Below are positions 13,324-26,486 of a DNA stretch of 64,000 bases, in pieces. The position numbers were made by a program, and so were the translations under genes. The stretch is taken from contig NC_049980.1 of the NCBI RefSeq assembly GCF_000003815.2, positions 23,077,249 through 23,141,248 on the forward strand, read 5' to 3'. The notes under the pieces were generated by a model. That model made no database searches and was not told the origin of the DNA. It saw only the letters and a program-made list of their open reading frames with translations. Numbering within the stretch: the first letter of the stretch is position 1; every line of letters begins with the position of its first letter. The stretch is from Branchiostoma floridae. Taxonomy: Eukaryota; Chordata; Leptocardii; Amphioxiformes; Branchiostomatidae.

Positions 13324-16300
13324 ATGGCCGCCGCGGTGGCACAAAATGGAATGGAGAAAATTTCGGATGAAATCGTGCTGCAGTTCCTTCAATTTCTTCC
13401 GTTAGATGACATCTTAAATGTCCAGCGAGTGAGCAGAAGGTTTAGCAGAATATGCCAAGACAAAACTCTCTGGAGGTGAGGTTCTATTCTCCCACAGACA
13501 TACGCCATTCATTTGTTGACTCCTGCTGTTTACATTTGTGTAGCAAAGCAGACGACGTTCCTTGCACGTTTTGAGTGGGGAGGGGGGCACCACGAATTGC
13601 CGATTCAAATTAACCCGTTGTTTTCGATAACATGTCACAAATAGAACAAATAAAATCTCTTTTCTAGCATATGCTTCTTATATCAGTCTGGTATCCCGGT
13701 TTCTTGAAAGCAATAATGTGCAATTTTAGCTAAGATTCTTGTCTTTCAATGCTCACAGGCACACTGGTTTGAAGTCTTGCCACGCGTTATCAGACGACCT
13801 CCTTAAAGACATCATCAGCCACCAAGCAGTGAACATACAACATCTCAGTCTCCATGGTTGCCATTGGTTACGCTCCACATCCATTGAGGTATTGTCACGA
13901 TGTGTGAACCTCCAGACGCTGGACCTATCACACTGTCGGGTCACCACCAAATGTCTCTCCAAAATCTTATCAGCTACAAAAGAACTCCGTCGCCTTGCGT
14001 GGGATGTGGAAGGGGGCTTCCGGCCATCATTTCTCAGTCAGGAGTGTAAGGAGACTCTGAAGAAGTTGAAAGTATTAAAGCAGGTGTACCCATTTGAAGT
14101 CCACCAGGACCTCTTTGGAGTCCTGACATTCTGCCCAGCCCTGGAAAAAATCTACTTGCTTGGCAATGTGCAGCTTTCCCATGTGGCCTGCTGGACATAC
14201 AATCCTCTTGAAGAAGATCAAGCTGCAGTGTCAGCAAGCAACTTAAAAGAGCTGGTCTGTTACGGGTTTGAGAACTCTGAAGTGGCATCGTCTGTGTTTA
14301 ACCTTCTGACGGGCTCCATGAAACAGGGTGACCCCCAGCCAACTCTCCGCTCCTACTGTATCAGTGGGGGTCCATTTGTAACATACGAGAAGGCAGTGGG
14401 GAGCTATGCACAGGCATTTGAGCCATTTAAGACAGACTTGTTGCAGCTTGATCTGTCCTCCGGGCGCGAGGGAATCTGCTCCATCTCAGACCTGGAGAAA
14501 ACAAAGAACCTGCAGTTCTTGAGACTGTCGTACAACTTTTGTCTCCATAGTTATGACCTGATGGCAGCTTCCACAGTATGTCAGAACCTCCGAGTGTTAA
14601 ACCTAATGGGGTGCAGGTACTGCTTCAGTGTAAGTTACTTGTGTGCTCTTATTTCTCTGAAAGTGTATTTTAGTGAGAAACCCAAAAACTTTCATCATGG
14701 AGATTTTGTCTGACCTTTTATTTCCAATTTACTTAAAAGTAACCACTCAAGCCACATGAACAAACTTGCTGTGCAAGTCTGTTGAGGCACACAGTGTCAG
14801 TATCTGATTTAGCTAAACTCATCAACCACAGAATGTATAACCACTGTGACTTTTGTTTCCCCAGTGTTCAGAGAGGTTTGACTGGGACCTGAGTGGTTTG
14901 GAGGCTGTAGCTGAGAACTGCCCACATCTCCACAGCCTGAACCTGAGTGGTGCTCACCACTGTAACTCCTTTGGCTGTCCCAATGTCTTTCCTTCTGATG
15001 ACCTGGCAGACACCATTGCCAAGATGAAAGGTTGCTGTAGTTTCTTCAGTCATATTGCACTTCATGCATTTTTGTACATCATCATGTCATCATCCCACAG
15101 TATTACAGATACTGATTTAGGATTATCATTCATTAGTCAAACTTTCAGACATACATGTAATGACCATGAGCAAGTGTTCCAACCTTCTCCCTGCTGAAGT
15201 ATCCTTCCAGTACCAAATTTGGTTGCAGGTTAATGGTTCTTGTGATTTATTTATGATGTAAACAGTGTTTGTGTATTATATGTTATCTCTCATCAAATAA
15301 ATTCATTAATTCTAAACATGGCACTGATTACTCTAGGTCTGGTGAGCCTGTCTCTGCCTGCCTGTTCTGTTGGAACTTCCAAGAAGTCTAAGAAGTCAAG
15401 AATTGATCCCACTTTTCAAGGAAATGGACCCAGGCCACAGGTACATGTTCAGGATACCTGTTGTACAAAATCATGTTCTGCAACTTGTAGTTATAATTGC
15501 ACTTTCATTCCTTCATTTAATAATTCATTCATGCATTTATTATTTCACGTCTTCCTAATTTTTTCTATGTATTTCCTTGTTTCCTCTGCCATGGGAAAGC
15601 ATTTAGCATATGACAAAATGTGATATTACAACATTTAGATATTTGATCAAGCACATTTATGGAAGGTACAATCACACCTGCATGTGCCAATTACATTGGA
15701 ATCTGCATATATCCTGCACCATCTATGAACATGTTTGTTTTTATGTGCAAATACTACAGTCTTCATCATCCAGAACATCCCACTACAGCAGGGCTGACCC
15801 ACAGGTCCTGAACCTATGGAAGATAGTGCAGGGCTGCCCCCTGGTGGAGGAGTTTGAACTGCTGGGTGTGGGCTTTCACTCCCAACTGGTCCACAAGGCA
15901 TTACACCTCAAGTTAGAGAGGGACAAGGGAGGCTTCTTTGTTTACAGACCATGGTAAGACATGTGTCTCAAAACCCTACTAAGATCTGTATCTAAATGTG
16001 TACCTAGTACAAGGAGGTTAAAGAAAGTCATTCTTAAAAGGCCACATGACAGGCAGAATGACCTGGAATGCCATCTGAATGGAAATTATTTGTATATTCC
16101 TACGTATTTATAGTGCATTTTTGAAATTCTCACTGCATTTTCTGATATTTGTGCCCATTCTTGTGGCTGATCAGATGTTTTCGATCATCCTCAAAACTTT
16201 GGAGGTGCATTTGAAGTTGATTAAAAGTGTATTGTAATAGACTATACTTTGATTGCTGTTTCTTATTTCCCCGCTTCGCTAGTATGGACTTCCTTTAGCC

Positions 16301-18096
16301 TATGTCTGTACCCATTCCTGATTGTGACTAATGCCTGTTCCAGTGATGATGTGAAGTCCCGGATGAAGGATGCGGACCTGTCCTGTATCTGTGAGTGGAG
16401 GAAGCTCCGTAAGCTGACCCTGGGGGGGTTACCAGGGGTGATCACAGGGGAATTCCTGCAGACCCTCCCAGAGAAGTGCCCTGCCCTGCGACAGCTGTCC
16501 CTGGCTAACCTGGGCCCCACAGGGCAGTGTATCTACTCCAAGAACCTACTGTCTGCACTCAGGAGGATGCCACACTTACAGGACTTTAGGTTAGGTTTGG
16601 TTTGAACCTGCATGTTATATGTGTAGATAATGAGACCATAGATAGTCACAGTTTTACAGGACAACACCTAGTCCCATACTGAACTATATGAACTACATTT
16701 GTAATGCACTGTCATTGTTGGCCACTTTCATTATCCTTAGCATGACACAAGTTTGATATGCAACATTAGGGCAGGATGCAAGTTGACTGGCTTTATTTTT
16801 TCTCCCAGGATTGAGCAACCAAACTTCAATGTATCCTGGAGATTCGACGAAGAAATGGCTGAGTCCCCCTTCCCGTCAGGGTCATGCCTCCTCGTAATTT
16901 AGAGCTCGCAGACTCATCGTCCGATCGAATCGCGCCTAATGTGAAGGGGGTATTAGGGAGCATATCTGCACTGTAAAATTCATCCTGAGTTGTTCTAATG
17001 TGAATACATGTACATGTACGTGTATCTGTATAAAGCAGTAAATGTCCTATCTGATGAAGGTACTGTGGATCTTGAAATCTTTGCAGTAGCTTTATTTTCT
17101 TGTTTTTGTTGTGGCATCTCTCCACCATGTGCGAGTGTGCATGTCCAATGCATTACTATCGTACGACAGAATTGTTTCAACTGCAAATTTAGAACACTGC
17201 AAATGCAAAAACCTCCATTTTCCCTCCTACCACAGAGGAAACCCACCACAAAAGGAAATGGTTTTACAGTATTTAGCAGGAATTCTACAGAATGATTTAG
17301 ATTACTGTGGATTACTGTCACAGTGTTGTCCCTGTGTTGTGATGTCGTGCTGCAACTGGTGACAACTCTTTTCCCTTGATTTCAGGGTCGACCCTCATCT
17401 GACATTGAAGCTCTTTGAGAAGGTAAGGTGCCAAAGAATGGATCATAACACCAATGCCTTTGAATGTTCCAGACTGACTGAATTATGCAGTGTAGAAACA
17501 GAAACCTCCTCAGAGTTTGTTTGTTTGTTGAGATTAGTTGAGACTTGACTTCCTACTTAGGTTTTATTTTTACAGTGCAAACATCTGGTTGTGTGCCAGC
17601 TGTTCACCATGGCACAGGTTCTGGCCAGTCACAGATTGCAGCAGCTCATCAAACAAAGGTTGGTTTAAATTTTCATCTGAATTGTCTCCAGTACAATAGC
17701 AACGATTTTAAAACTTTTTATACAACTGCATATTGTGTAGCATTTCAGTGGTAATTGGCAAAATATTTACAAAATGTTAACAGGATTTACAAAACCATCA
17801 AATATCAACCTCTGGTTATCATTTTTTTTTACCCTTCTTTTTCTTTCATTCAAGTGAGTGATCTTATGAAAGATGTTCTTATTCTCTATTGAATATGAAG
17901 AAAAGAGGTATCACTTTCTCTCCCCAGGTACCAAAGTGAGCGGCCAGCGCTGCACGTGGCTATCCAACACCTGCTGATGGAGGACAGCCGCTTCCTGAGT
18001 CAGCTCATTCCCATGGTGCACCTGGAGGAGTTTACCATGTACAAATCACGGGTGGGAGAGCAGCCTTTGGAGCTGGACAAACATGTGGAATTGTAG
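13324..18096 (+). CDS. FBXL18: F-box and leucine-rich repeat protein 18 (FBXL18), 10 exons
   Basis: Exons: 13324-13475, 13759-14629, 14865-15030, 15337-15440, 15760-15953, 16344-16589, 16809-about 16880 (uncertain end), 17386-17422, 17576-17658, 17928-18096. The N terminus has an F-box (ISDEIVLQFLQFLPLDDILN, then VQRVSRRFSRIC), followed by leucine-rich repeats (HLSLHGCHWL, LQTLDLSHCRVT, LRVLNLMGCR, LHSLNLSGAHH, LRQLSLANLGPTG). The C-terminal block ERPALHVAIQHLL...HLEEFTMYKSRV matches FBXL18. It should act as the substrate-recognition subunit of an SCF (SKP1-CUL1-F-box) ubiquitin ligase. The start ATG sits in the context AAGATGG. Exon 7 is weak: the frame meets a stop at about 16902 unless a non-optimal donor at 16875 or 16881 is used, and a segment of about 20 residues present in vertebrate FBXL18 is not found. 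The model gives about 697 residues. Confidence 0.88.
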
Positions 18097-18490
18097 AGCC
18101 TAAAATTCAGCAGTGCACGGGTGTCCTGTTTCACCTTTTGTTATTGAAACTTAAAGTACTGATGGGAAAGGTAGCAATTTTATACCTGTTTTACACCTAA
18201 CTTTGAACCTTGACCATGCATATTAGGTAGAAATTACCATAAATGCTACATTGTGCTTTCTGGTACATTTTGTAGCCTTGTTGGTGCCATGTTTGATCAT
18301 CATTTTACTTTTGACTGAGTGCTCATTCGTGAACATTTAGGTATACTTGACAGCCTTAATTTTTTCACATTTATAATTCATCACACATTAGGAGAAGACT
18401 AGACTTGAATGATTTGGAACTTAATGGTGTCAATTAGAATGGATAGCTTTGTGTACCTCTACATTATTGAGTGGCCTTTTTTGTTAAAAC

Positions 18491-18496
18491 AATAAA
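18491..18496 (+). terminator. Probable polyadenylation signal of FBXL18
   Basis: A canonical AATAAA lies about 395 bases after the FBXL18 stop codon in AT-rich DNA. It is the first such hexamer seen downstream on this strand. Confidence 0.55.
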
Positions 18497-19786
18497 CATT
18501 ACATATTTGATTTATGTGTCACTCAGATTGTGGGTAATTATAAGATTGAATGTGCAATTATTGTAAAGAGTCTTGCATATCATGATGTTGAAAAGGTGGG
18601 AAAGAATGTTTTACACAAATACATGTAATGGGAAGTGCATTATTTGTAAGATAAACATGAAACTGCAATGATAGCAATGATCGCATTTATGACACTTTCA
18701 TTGAGGACCTGAATGTAGAACTTGGGATAGAAACTTTTGTTCAGACATAGGAGTCCCCAGTCAGATGTTTCTTTGGGGCTGGATTTTTTTTAAGAAAATA
18801 AAGGGCTGAAAGCCACATGAGATGGTAAGTCTGTATGAGAATGAGAGAGCTGTGATGAGTTTGAAGAGCATGGCCAAGCCAGGCTACTTTGAAAACTGAG
18901 AAAATTTGATTGGAAGTTAATAAAAAGTGGGAAGAACTGGACTGACTACAGCTTGTTGCTACACTAGTATGCTTGACATATTCCACAAACACACTTGCAG
19001 ACATTTTGGGGCATGTTTATTATACGTACCAGACATCACAAATGTATACCAACACACAACATACAATAGCCCTTAGTACTGACTTGCATGATTGCTCTGG
19101 GTTAAATAACTTCTATCTTCCATTTTTAATGTTTTTTTATCAAAGTCTACTTTCCTTGTCTTGAAACTTTGTTTCTGTTCATAGTGTGCAGGTGTACTTA
19201 GTTGTGGAACAATGCAACATGAATTGAGATATTGCTGTGAATGAATTACACTTTTTCTGAATCTTCTTACAGAGTAAACTTGTCTCAGTATTTAAGTAAG
19301 AAACAAAAATATGAGAAACATGTGTACCAAATAGCACAAGAATGCATTTTGAATATTCAAAAATAGAAATTGCAGAGCAATGACATAATACACATCTCTC
19401 CACATAAACTAACAATTCCTTTATGTTCATATTTACATTTAACAGCAAAAAGAGTGAACATTATGCACTTGACATACCATATGTTCAAGTATAACTTATG
19501 ATTCCATCCTTTAGATTTTACTTTAAGACATTCCATAGCAATTTTACAAGCTGCAATGCTTGGAGAACTTAAATGCATGTGACAAAAACACATTTTCATG
19601 TTTGTATTTGGGCCTGAATAGACTTGTGGCTGAAACAACCAATCAGCTAATTCAGTGAGTACACCAACATACATGATGTAGTTTGTCCATTGAAATATTC
19701 AGTGTCTAGATGTATTTACCCTTTCTTTTCAAGCCCTACAACAGGTTTGAGTTACAGACTAATACTACATTCAATTAAAAATGTAC
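18497..19786. other. Intergenic and 3' UTR DNA between FBXL18 and the Ig-domain gene
   Basis: AT-rich DNA with no convincing exon. A complement-strand AATAAA (tttatt at 19016-19021) could end the Ig-domain transcript, which would give a 3' UTR of about 770 bases. This is a guess from one hexamer. Confidence 0.35.
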
Positions 19787-22700
19787 CTAAAAGACATAAA
19801 CTACTAAAAATATGATTACTGAGACAAATATTTTTGACCATATATTTTCCTCTCTCGCCTGGGAGCTGGGGCTATGGCAGTATTCTTTTACAGGACTAGT
19901 GGAGTTCACGTAGATGCCGATAGATGTCTCCCATGTCGGGCAGAACTCCATGGCTCTCTTCATACACAGGAGCAGCTCCTGGTGAATACTGTTGGAATAG
20001 AAATAGTAGATATCAAGCGCTATCAGTACTTGATAGTGTAAGAAAGTGCTGTTTCCATAATCAAGTCTGTCCATATATTCAACGAGAACCAATACAAATT
20101 ATCAATGCCTTTATCTGACCCGATCGACCAAGATTCTATAAAGCAAGTGTTTCACATGTACCTGCATAGCCTTGCGGGTGACCTGTGTTCCTCCTGTTCT
20201 ATTCTGTACAGAACCTCCAGGGTGTGGTTAAATCTCCGCTGGCACCGCGTCACGTCCATCGCTATGGCGGTGGTGTTACATGTGGACTCAGACGTCTTGT
20301 TTTCTGGAGGAATATTATGAAAACTTACTTTAGATTTACACTTGGATCGCCTTATAAATGTAAGAAAACCCTCACAGTCAATTGAGTCACCTAAGTGGGT
20401 ATGTGCTATGTCCTGCTGTGTATTGAATAAGTCACAATCGTGACTTAAGTGTCCCTCTTCAAGTTTTAATGGAAAAATTTAGGACTATTTTTAACAGGAG
20501 GGGGCACTGTCACTGGCCAGAACATGAGTTTTAATCGTCCCATCACCGTAAATGTCAGACTATGATGACCATCATCCAGGAAAGCCGACATACCTCTAGT
20601 CCGCACATGAACCATCGCCTCAGCCTTGGCAGAACCAAAGATGTTCTCAGCCTCACACTTGTACTTCCCGGCATCCTCTATCATAGCATTGGGAACCAGG
20701 AGCACGTCATCCCGGATGTTAACACCGGAAGGCAGAGACCCGCCCTCCCTCTCCCACCGGATGTAGGGTCGGGGAGAGATTTTCACCAGCAGTTTGCACT
20801 CCAGCGCCAGATCCTCAAACTCTACCGGGTTCTGTTCGGGGTGGGGCACCACATCGATGTCCTTCGCAAGGGGCGAAGCTAGAAACAAAATTTTATCTTA
20901 ATTCATTATAGTCCATCGTAATTTAATTATAAATACTTGAAGAAAACGTCTCCTTAAAACATGCTCATACGATTACATTGAGTAGGAACATATACATTAA
21001 AGATACAAGATGGATAGTCATAAATGGAATACAATAAGAAGGAAACAAAGAGAGAGTTCAGTTCAGTCATCCGTCAGGTGACACTAATAGTTCCTCCAGA
21101 CATGAATAAAAATTTGTTAATATCGTGCACTCAGGAAATGTTACTACTTTTTTCTAACTAAATCAATTTTCTTTTCATGACAATTTTCTTTTTGTGTCTA
21201 ACTTACTTATGGTGACTGAAGTTGACATCATGGCCTGTGTGAGCGGGTGAGGGGCCTGGCAGGAGTACATGTCACCACGAGTCAACTTGTCCACCTGGAA
21301 CAACACAAAACGTATCGTATCGTCATGTCAATAAGTCTATCTAACACAATGTAATGATATGCACGCCCGTTGGTATCTGAATGTTGAGATAGAACGTTAA
21401 CCCTACAAGTTACATCGTTGATCTTATCTCTATTTACTACCCAGTGTGCCGATACTGACACATGCTTACCTTTTATCACATATGCACATATTCAGGTCAG
21501 TTTAATGCTTTTACTACTATATTACATACTATCAACCAGTATCCTTAGTTGCGTGGACGCTCTTAACGTTTTTGTTGTTTGGTTGCTATTCTAATAAGAG
21601 CGTCAAACTTCTAAGTACATTCCTCACCTTCAGGAATGAGTGAAACCCCACTAGGCCCCTGACCCGTTCCATGAAGCCGTCCACTCGGACGTTGACCTGC
21701 CCACCTAAGACAGGGCTGCCGTTCTTGAACCAGGCCAGCTGGCGCCTGGGGTGACCGAACGCCGTGGAGCAGGCCAGCAGCAGGTCCTGCGTCTCGTTAT
21801 TGTACTGTTCTGATATGACGATGTCATCCGTGTAGCCTGGGAGATAACGGTGTATCTCAAAGTTAGAGTAAACATGATTTAAGCCTATTGAAAACATGCC
21901 ATGAACTGCCAAATTGCAACGAGTTGTGTCGTATTTTGAATTTTGTAACGTTTTCCTGCTGTCCAGCTACGTTAGACAGTCAATCGTACTTCATAACCAG
22001 TAAAATTTACAATACTATATGGTCACAATTTAGGCTTGTCAGCCCTAATTACACGCAGTCTAGATCTGAAGTGGGTACTGTCCTTGGTGCTGAAATCCAG
22101 TTCCAATGGCTGTGATTGATTGTAGACGTTACACTGTAACCTGATAGGCAACTAAGCGGTGTTTACTAGTGACTACTAGACTAAATATGCTAGCTTTTAT
22201 AGGTAGAATAATTTTCCAGGGTGCCAGAGGAGTTTGCCGACCGCGCAGCCGGAGGTGAAACATGAACCTTAGTGTGGACCGATTCCCCTTCCCAATTTCC
22301 CGATTTATCTTGCCGAATTCTACGATCCCCGTGCCCCCGTAGGAAGGCCTGGTGAAGGCTAGGTGTCTACCCTGTCATGTGTTGGATAGTACTGTCCGTA
22401 CCGTGTAACCTGATAGCCAGTTGGATTATCCTCACGCTGTAATTTGATAGTTAGTTTTGTCCTTACCCTGTAACCTGACAGCCAGTTGGACGGCACTGTC
22501 CAGAGTGACCCGCCTGTCCTCCGTTCCCGACTCCACCCGACACACGTACGTCCCACTGTCGGACAGCCGCGCGTCTTGGAGCTGTAGGGATCCTGGAAAC
22601 ATCAATCGTGAATAAGATCTTGGGATACTTTGTTTTACACACGCTTTATCAGCCTTATTTTTCTTGGATGGAGTTAAGGTCTTTGCTGTGCTAGCTCTAT

Positions 22701-25598
22701 CTATTGATTTTGCTCTATCTAGCAAATGCGAATGTTTGACGCATAATTTGCATGGCATTTGTTGCCTTTGTATTCATTTCTGTTAGACTATTTGCTGCAA
22801 ACTTTGCATAGAGGGGCTAGATTAATTCCTGGAGATTGACCACTGGAATGTTACAAACTACAGGTATACATAACAAGTTATAATGTTTATGCAAATGTCC
22901 GTACCTTCCCCCGAGTGCCTCCCCGTCACACCTACAGCGCTGATCCGATCACAGTCGCCCGCCTCCCCTGCCAGACACGTGGCCGTGCTGTAGCTGTAGT
23001 CTAACACGGGCACGAGCTCTCCGCTGGTCTGGTTCAGCTGGAACCACCGCGTTTCCGTCTCGTACGGGAAGACGCTCCAGTGTCTACAGGGGAGGGTGAC
23101 GGTCTCCCCGAGCAGCCCGTACACGGGGGACGCGGTCTGTACCTGCAAGGGCTCTCCTGTGGACGTAAAACGGCACAATGGTAGCAGCAAGTTGGAAAAG
23201 GCAAAGCTTACACTTTGAATGCTATACTACTACTGTCCGTCACTGCTATACTTTAATATAAAATCAATATAATTTAGTTTCGCAGAGCTGTAAGAAAAAA
23301 AAAACTTCTGTGTTACAATATTCACCGATATGGCTTTTATTAATGTAGTGTATATTTTCTTCCGCGAAACTGTGACATGGATATAAACTTTAACATGTTC
23401 CCTTTTAATTGCTTTCTAATCAACTGAGATTGTAACGTTATTAGTACCAACACTCGTAAAGCTTGTACTTGTAAAAAAAACTTACTGTTTTGTGGTGAGA
23501 CATGTTGTAATTTATTGCAAGCAAATGACCTCTATTTTCACATGTATGAATTGGGTCAGCAATTTCAATAGCTGTATGTAGTTCCATTTAAAGTTAAAGG
23601 CCAGCTGTTGAACTGGTCTTACCTGGTTTGAAGACCCTAACGTGCCTGGTGGCCTCTCCCCTGCCAAACACGTTCCCGGCGTGGCAGGAGTACTCCCCGC
23701 TGTCCTCCATGGAGATGTTCTTCAGCACCAGCCTCCCGCTGCCGGAGATCGGCACCACTACCGGCATGGTTCGGGCTCTTCTCGGCAGTGGCTGGCCTGG
23801 GAACAAAACGCAGCGAGGGATTTTAGGTCCCATCGACTTTTACTCAAATGATACTAAGGGCGGTCCAAACATCCATGGTCTAGGAACCTCTGGCCCAATA
23901 ATGTCACGTGTTTTAAGTAATTGGGTTAACCCTCTTGAGGAAGATCGAAATTAAGTATAGTTTTCTTTGGCCGAGTCAAAGGTGTAAGTTTAAGCTGGAA
24001 TCTATGACAAAAACCTTACCGTCACGTTTCCACGTGATGGTTGCCGTAGGAACGATGTGATAGCCAACGCCCTGTCTGGTTTCTGCCGTGCCACAGCGCA
24101 GGCGCAGGTCGGTTCCCTCGTAGAAGGCCTCGTTGCGCCAGTTGCCGTCGCGGTCGATCAGGAAGACTTTTGTCGGCGCCTCTGTAAGATACACACGGTT
24201 AGGATAGGAAGACCTGGAAAATAACTGCTCTTCAATGTGCAAGAAGACAGCATTAGATTTCTGAAGATCTACGCTGCTCTGATTATTTCGTTCATTAGGG
24301 ATGAGAAACGATATGAAGTTTGACGTGATATTTTTGTGTTAAATGGTATTGAGTGCTATTTTGCTGCCTGACTGTTGTGAAGGAGTGCAGAAACGTTCTT
24401 CCTCGACTCACTTTTTACAACTCGAGACCACCCGTCCCATATAAGATCTGGTAAGTTTGACCTTGATGGACATGCGGGTTTTGTATGACCTTGACCTACT
24501 GGGGGTTACGATGAGCCCATCCTGCTGCTTTCCCTTCCTCAGCACACAGCTAAAGTAGTCCGTGACGTCAGGATCCACCCAGGTGGGCAGCGGCACTGAG
24601 ATGACGGCGCTGATATCCTTCCGCCCGTTCTTGTGCACGAACACCGTGTAGTCACTGGCGTCTATCCTGGAGGAGGGACCAGATGGTACAATTGACCTAG
24701 AGCCACTGATTTTCATCGTGTTTTCTCGGATCCTTATGCATATATGGGAATGAATTATATATTTAAGTCAGAGATTATACTACTATGCCAAAATAACCTG
24801 TGAAGGGAAGCGGGTTTGTCCCAAACTTTTAACAGGATTACTCATTCCACTCTTAGCTCAGAGACGGAAGTATCTGTAGACTAGCTCGCGGCGTCTGTAG
24901 CAGTAACTAGTGATGATAGTGAAGATAGACTCAATTTGCAACTATGGTACCGTTGTAAAATGAACCTCAGAGGGAACGTCGGCTCTATAGGTGTTGGACA
25001 GTGACCGGTAATTTCGATTATTAGTTTTGAATGCAAGGGGCTTTTATTAAGAATGTGAAAGCATTTCTGTCCTCACTTTGGTCCGTCCGACAGCTGACTG
25101 TTCCTGTGCCAGCTGAGGCGGGCCTCCCCGCGCACGCGCGCTACGGTGCAGTTCAGCGTCAGGATGTGCATGATGGGATCGTAGTAATCCCGGATCGTCT
25201 GCCTCGGTTTCAGCCCACCTGCCAATATCAGAACAAAACAGTAAATAAGCAAGTAAACAGCACAGAGTTACAAACTAATTATCTTTATCCTTTCCTGTTA
25301 ACGATTCCTCCTTCCGAGTCTTTTCGCAGTCAACATTGCGTTAGACCTTTCCATCATATTGATTTCAACAGCAGACATTTTTCTCCGGACCTTCATCCGT
25401 AACAAAACCTAATGTAGCAAATGATTGCTTCCCCACTCCCGCCACATGGCGACATGTGTAGTAGATAATTACAACACCATCAGGAGTGATGCTGCTAACG
25501 AGGCTGTCAATGTGACCAGCTTGTAGAGCGGTCTGCACACAACATAACATCACCAGAACAACTAAACATCTGGACTGGAGAAACAGATGTTTTCGCAT
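19787..25598 (-). CDS. Five-Ig-domain secreted or membrane-anchored protein with Cys-rich tail, 12 exons
   Basis: Exons in coding order: 25598-25478, 25218-25077, 24666-24500, 24181-24020, 23796-23623, 23156-22905, 22592-22467, 21836-21628, 21294-21207, 20878-20594, 20303-20162, 19988-19787. All phases join, giving 689 residues. A signal peptide (MRKHLFLQSRC then VVLVMLCCVQTALQA) is followed by five Ig domains with core Cys-Trp-Cys residues: LNC/SWH/YFSC, LRC/TWK/YSC, LPC/RWF/YVC with an extra Cys pair, LAC/AWF/YSC, LEC/RWE/YKC. Domains begin at phase 1 introns, typical of shuffled modules. After Ig5 comes a segment of about 95 residues with six Cys and several N-glycosylation sites, then a hydrophobic C-terminal end (IFVSVIIFLVVYVF) without a cytoplasmic tail. 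That end suits a GPI-anchor signal or a terminal membrane helix. I do not recognise an orthologue; cell adhesion or recognition is inferred from architecture only. Confidence 0.85.
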
Positions 25599-26486
25599 TC
25601 ACGGTATGTAAATCTATAGTTGACATGCACCGATGAAGTGATGAGATGTGTCAGTTCTTTTTTGATGGACGTTAGAGTCTTTTAACATTAAATATATTGA
25701 TGGAAATTTATGTTTAACTCTAAATGTCGCCACATACATAACAACACGATTCAAGAAAAGCGATCATTAGACAATGGTCTTAGCCTAGATTTACGTTTGA
25801 ACTGTGTTTCCTTCTGTCTAAATGCTTGGTTGTCTTGTGAAATATTTCATTTTCCGTGCTGTGTAAGTCGCGGGGAGAAACTTGTATTTAACTTAAACCC
25901 GGCCTTCTCTTTGTTTGGTCCTTTTTGTATAGAGATGAAGGCTTGACATTTTGCAAGAAGAGAAATACTTGGCTTAACATAGCAATCGCTCCCATAGACT
26001 CTAGATTTAACTAATATCATTGTTGTGACATTGTTGCCATATATTGTACCGTGTACTTCAGGTACGGTGTTAAATTGTTCCATCGGGGTTTTGTGGAGGG
26101 AAAACATTAGAATCCCGCACATGTTCGTGGTAATGTTGATTAGCTAGCTATGGAGACATAAACATTCTCACCAATGAAAACGTGGGTCAGCTACAAACAA
26201 TGTCGTCTCCTTCAACATTATCATGTAGTAACATTTAGACCACAGGAATTAAGTCCTTTAAGTATATGAATGAGTAAAAGTCGCCCATACATATAACAGA
26301 CCGTCTCCATGTCCATGAGCCATTACCCTGTGTATAATAGACAAGTTCTTAGTAGCAACACGGGAGCCATAACGACAATGGGTGGATAATGTAAGACATC
26401 GAACGAGCAGACTTAACACCATTCGTTGCTTGAGTTCAAAAAGTCTAGATTCTACTTTGTCTTGTTATATTTCAGCCATACATAGT
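25599..26486. other. Upstream region of the Ig-domain gene
   Basis: No exon or element is recognised. Its promoter and 5' UTR are expected here. A (TTTC)n-like tract follows near 26518-26540. Confidence 0.45.

Noticed and set aside
17008-17362. Overlapping frames between FBXL18 exons 7 and 8
   Set aside because: They show no leucine-rich-repeat pattern and no phase-compatible splice sites; likely repeat DNA.
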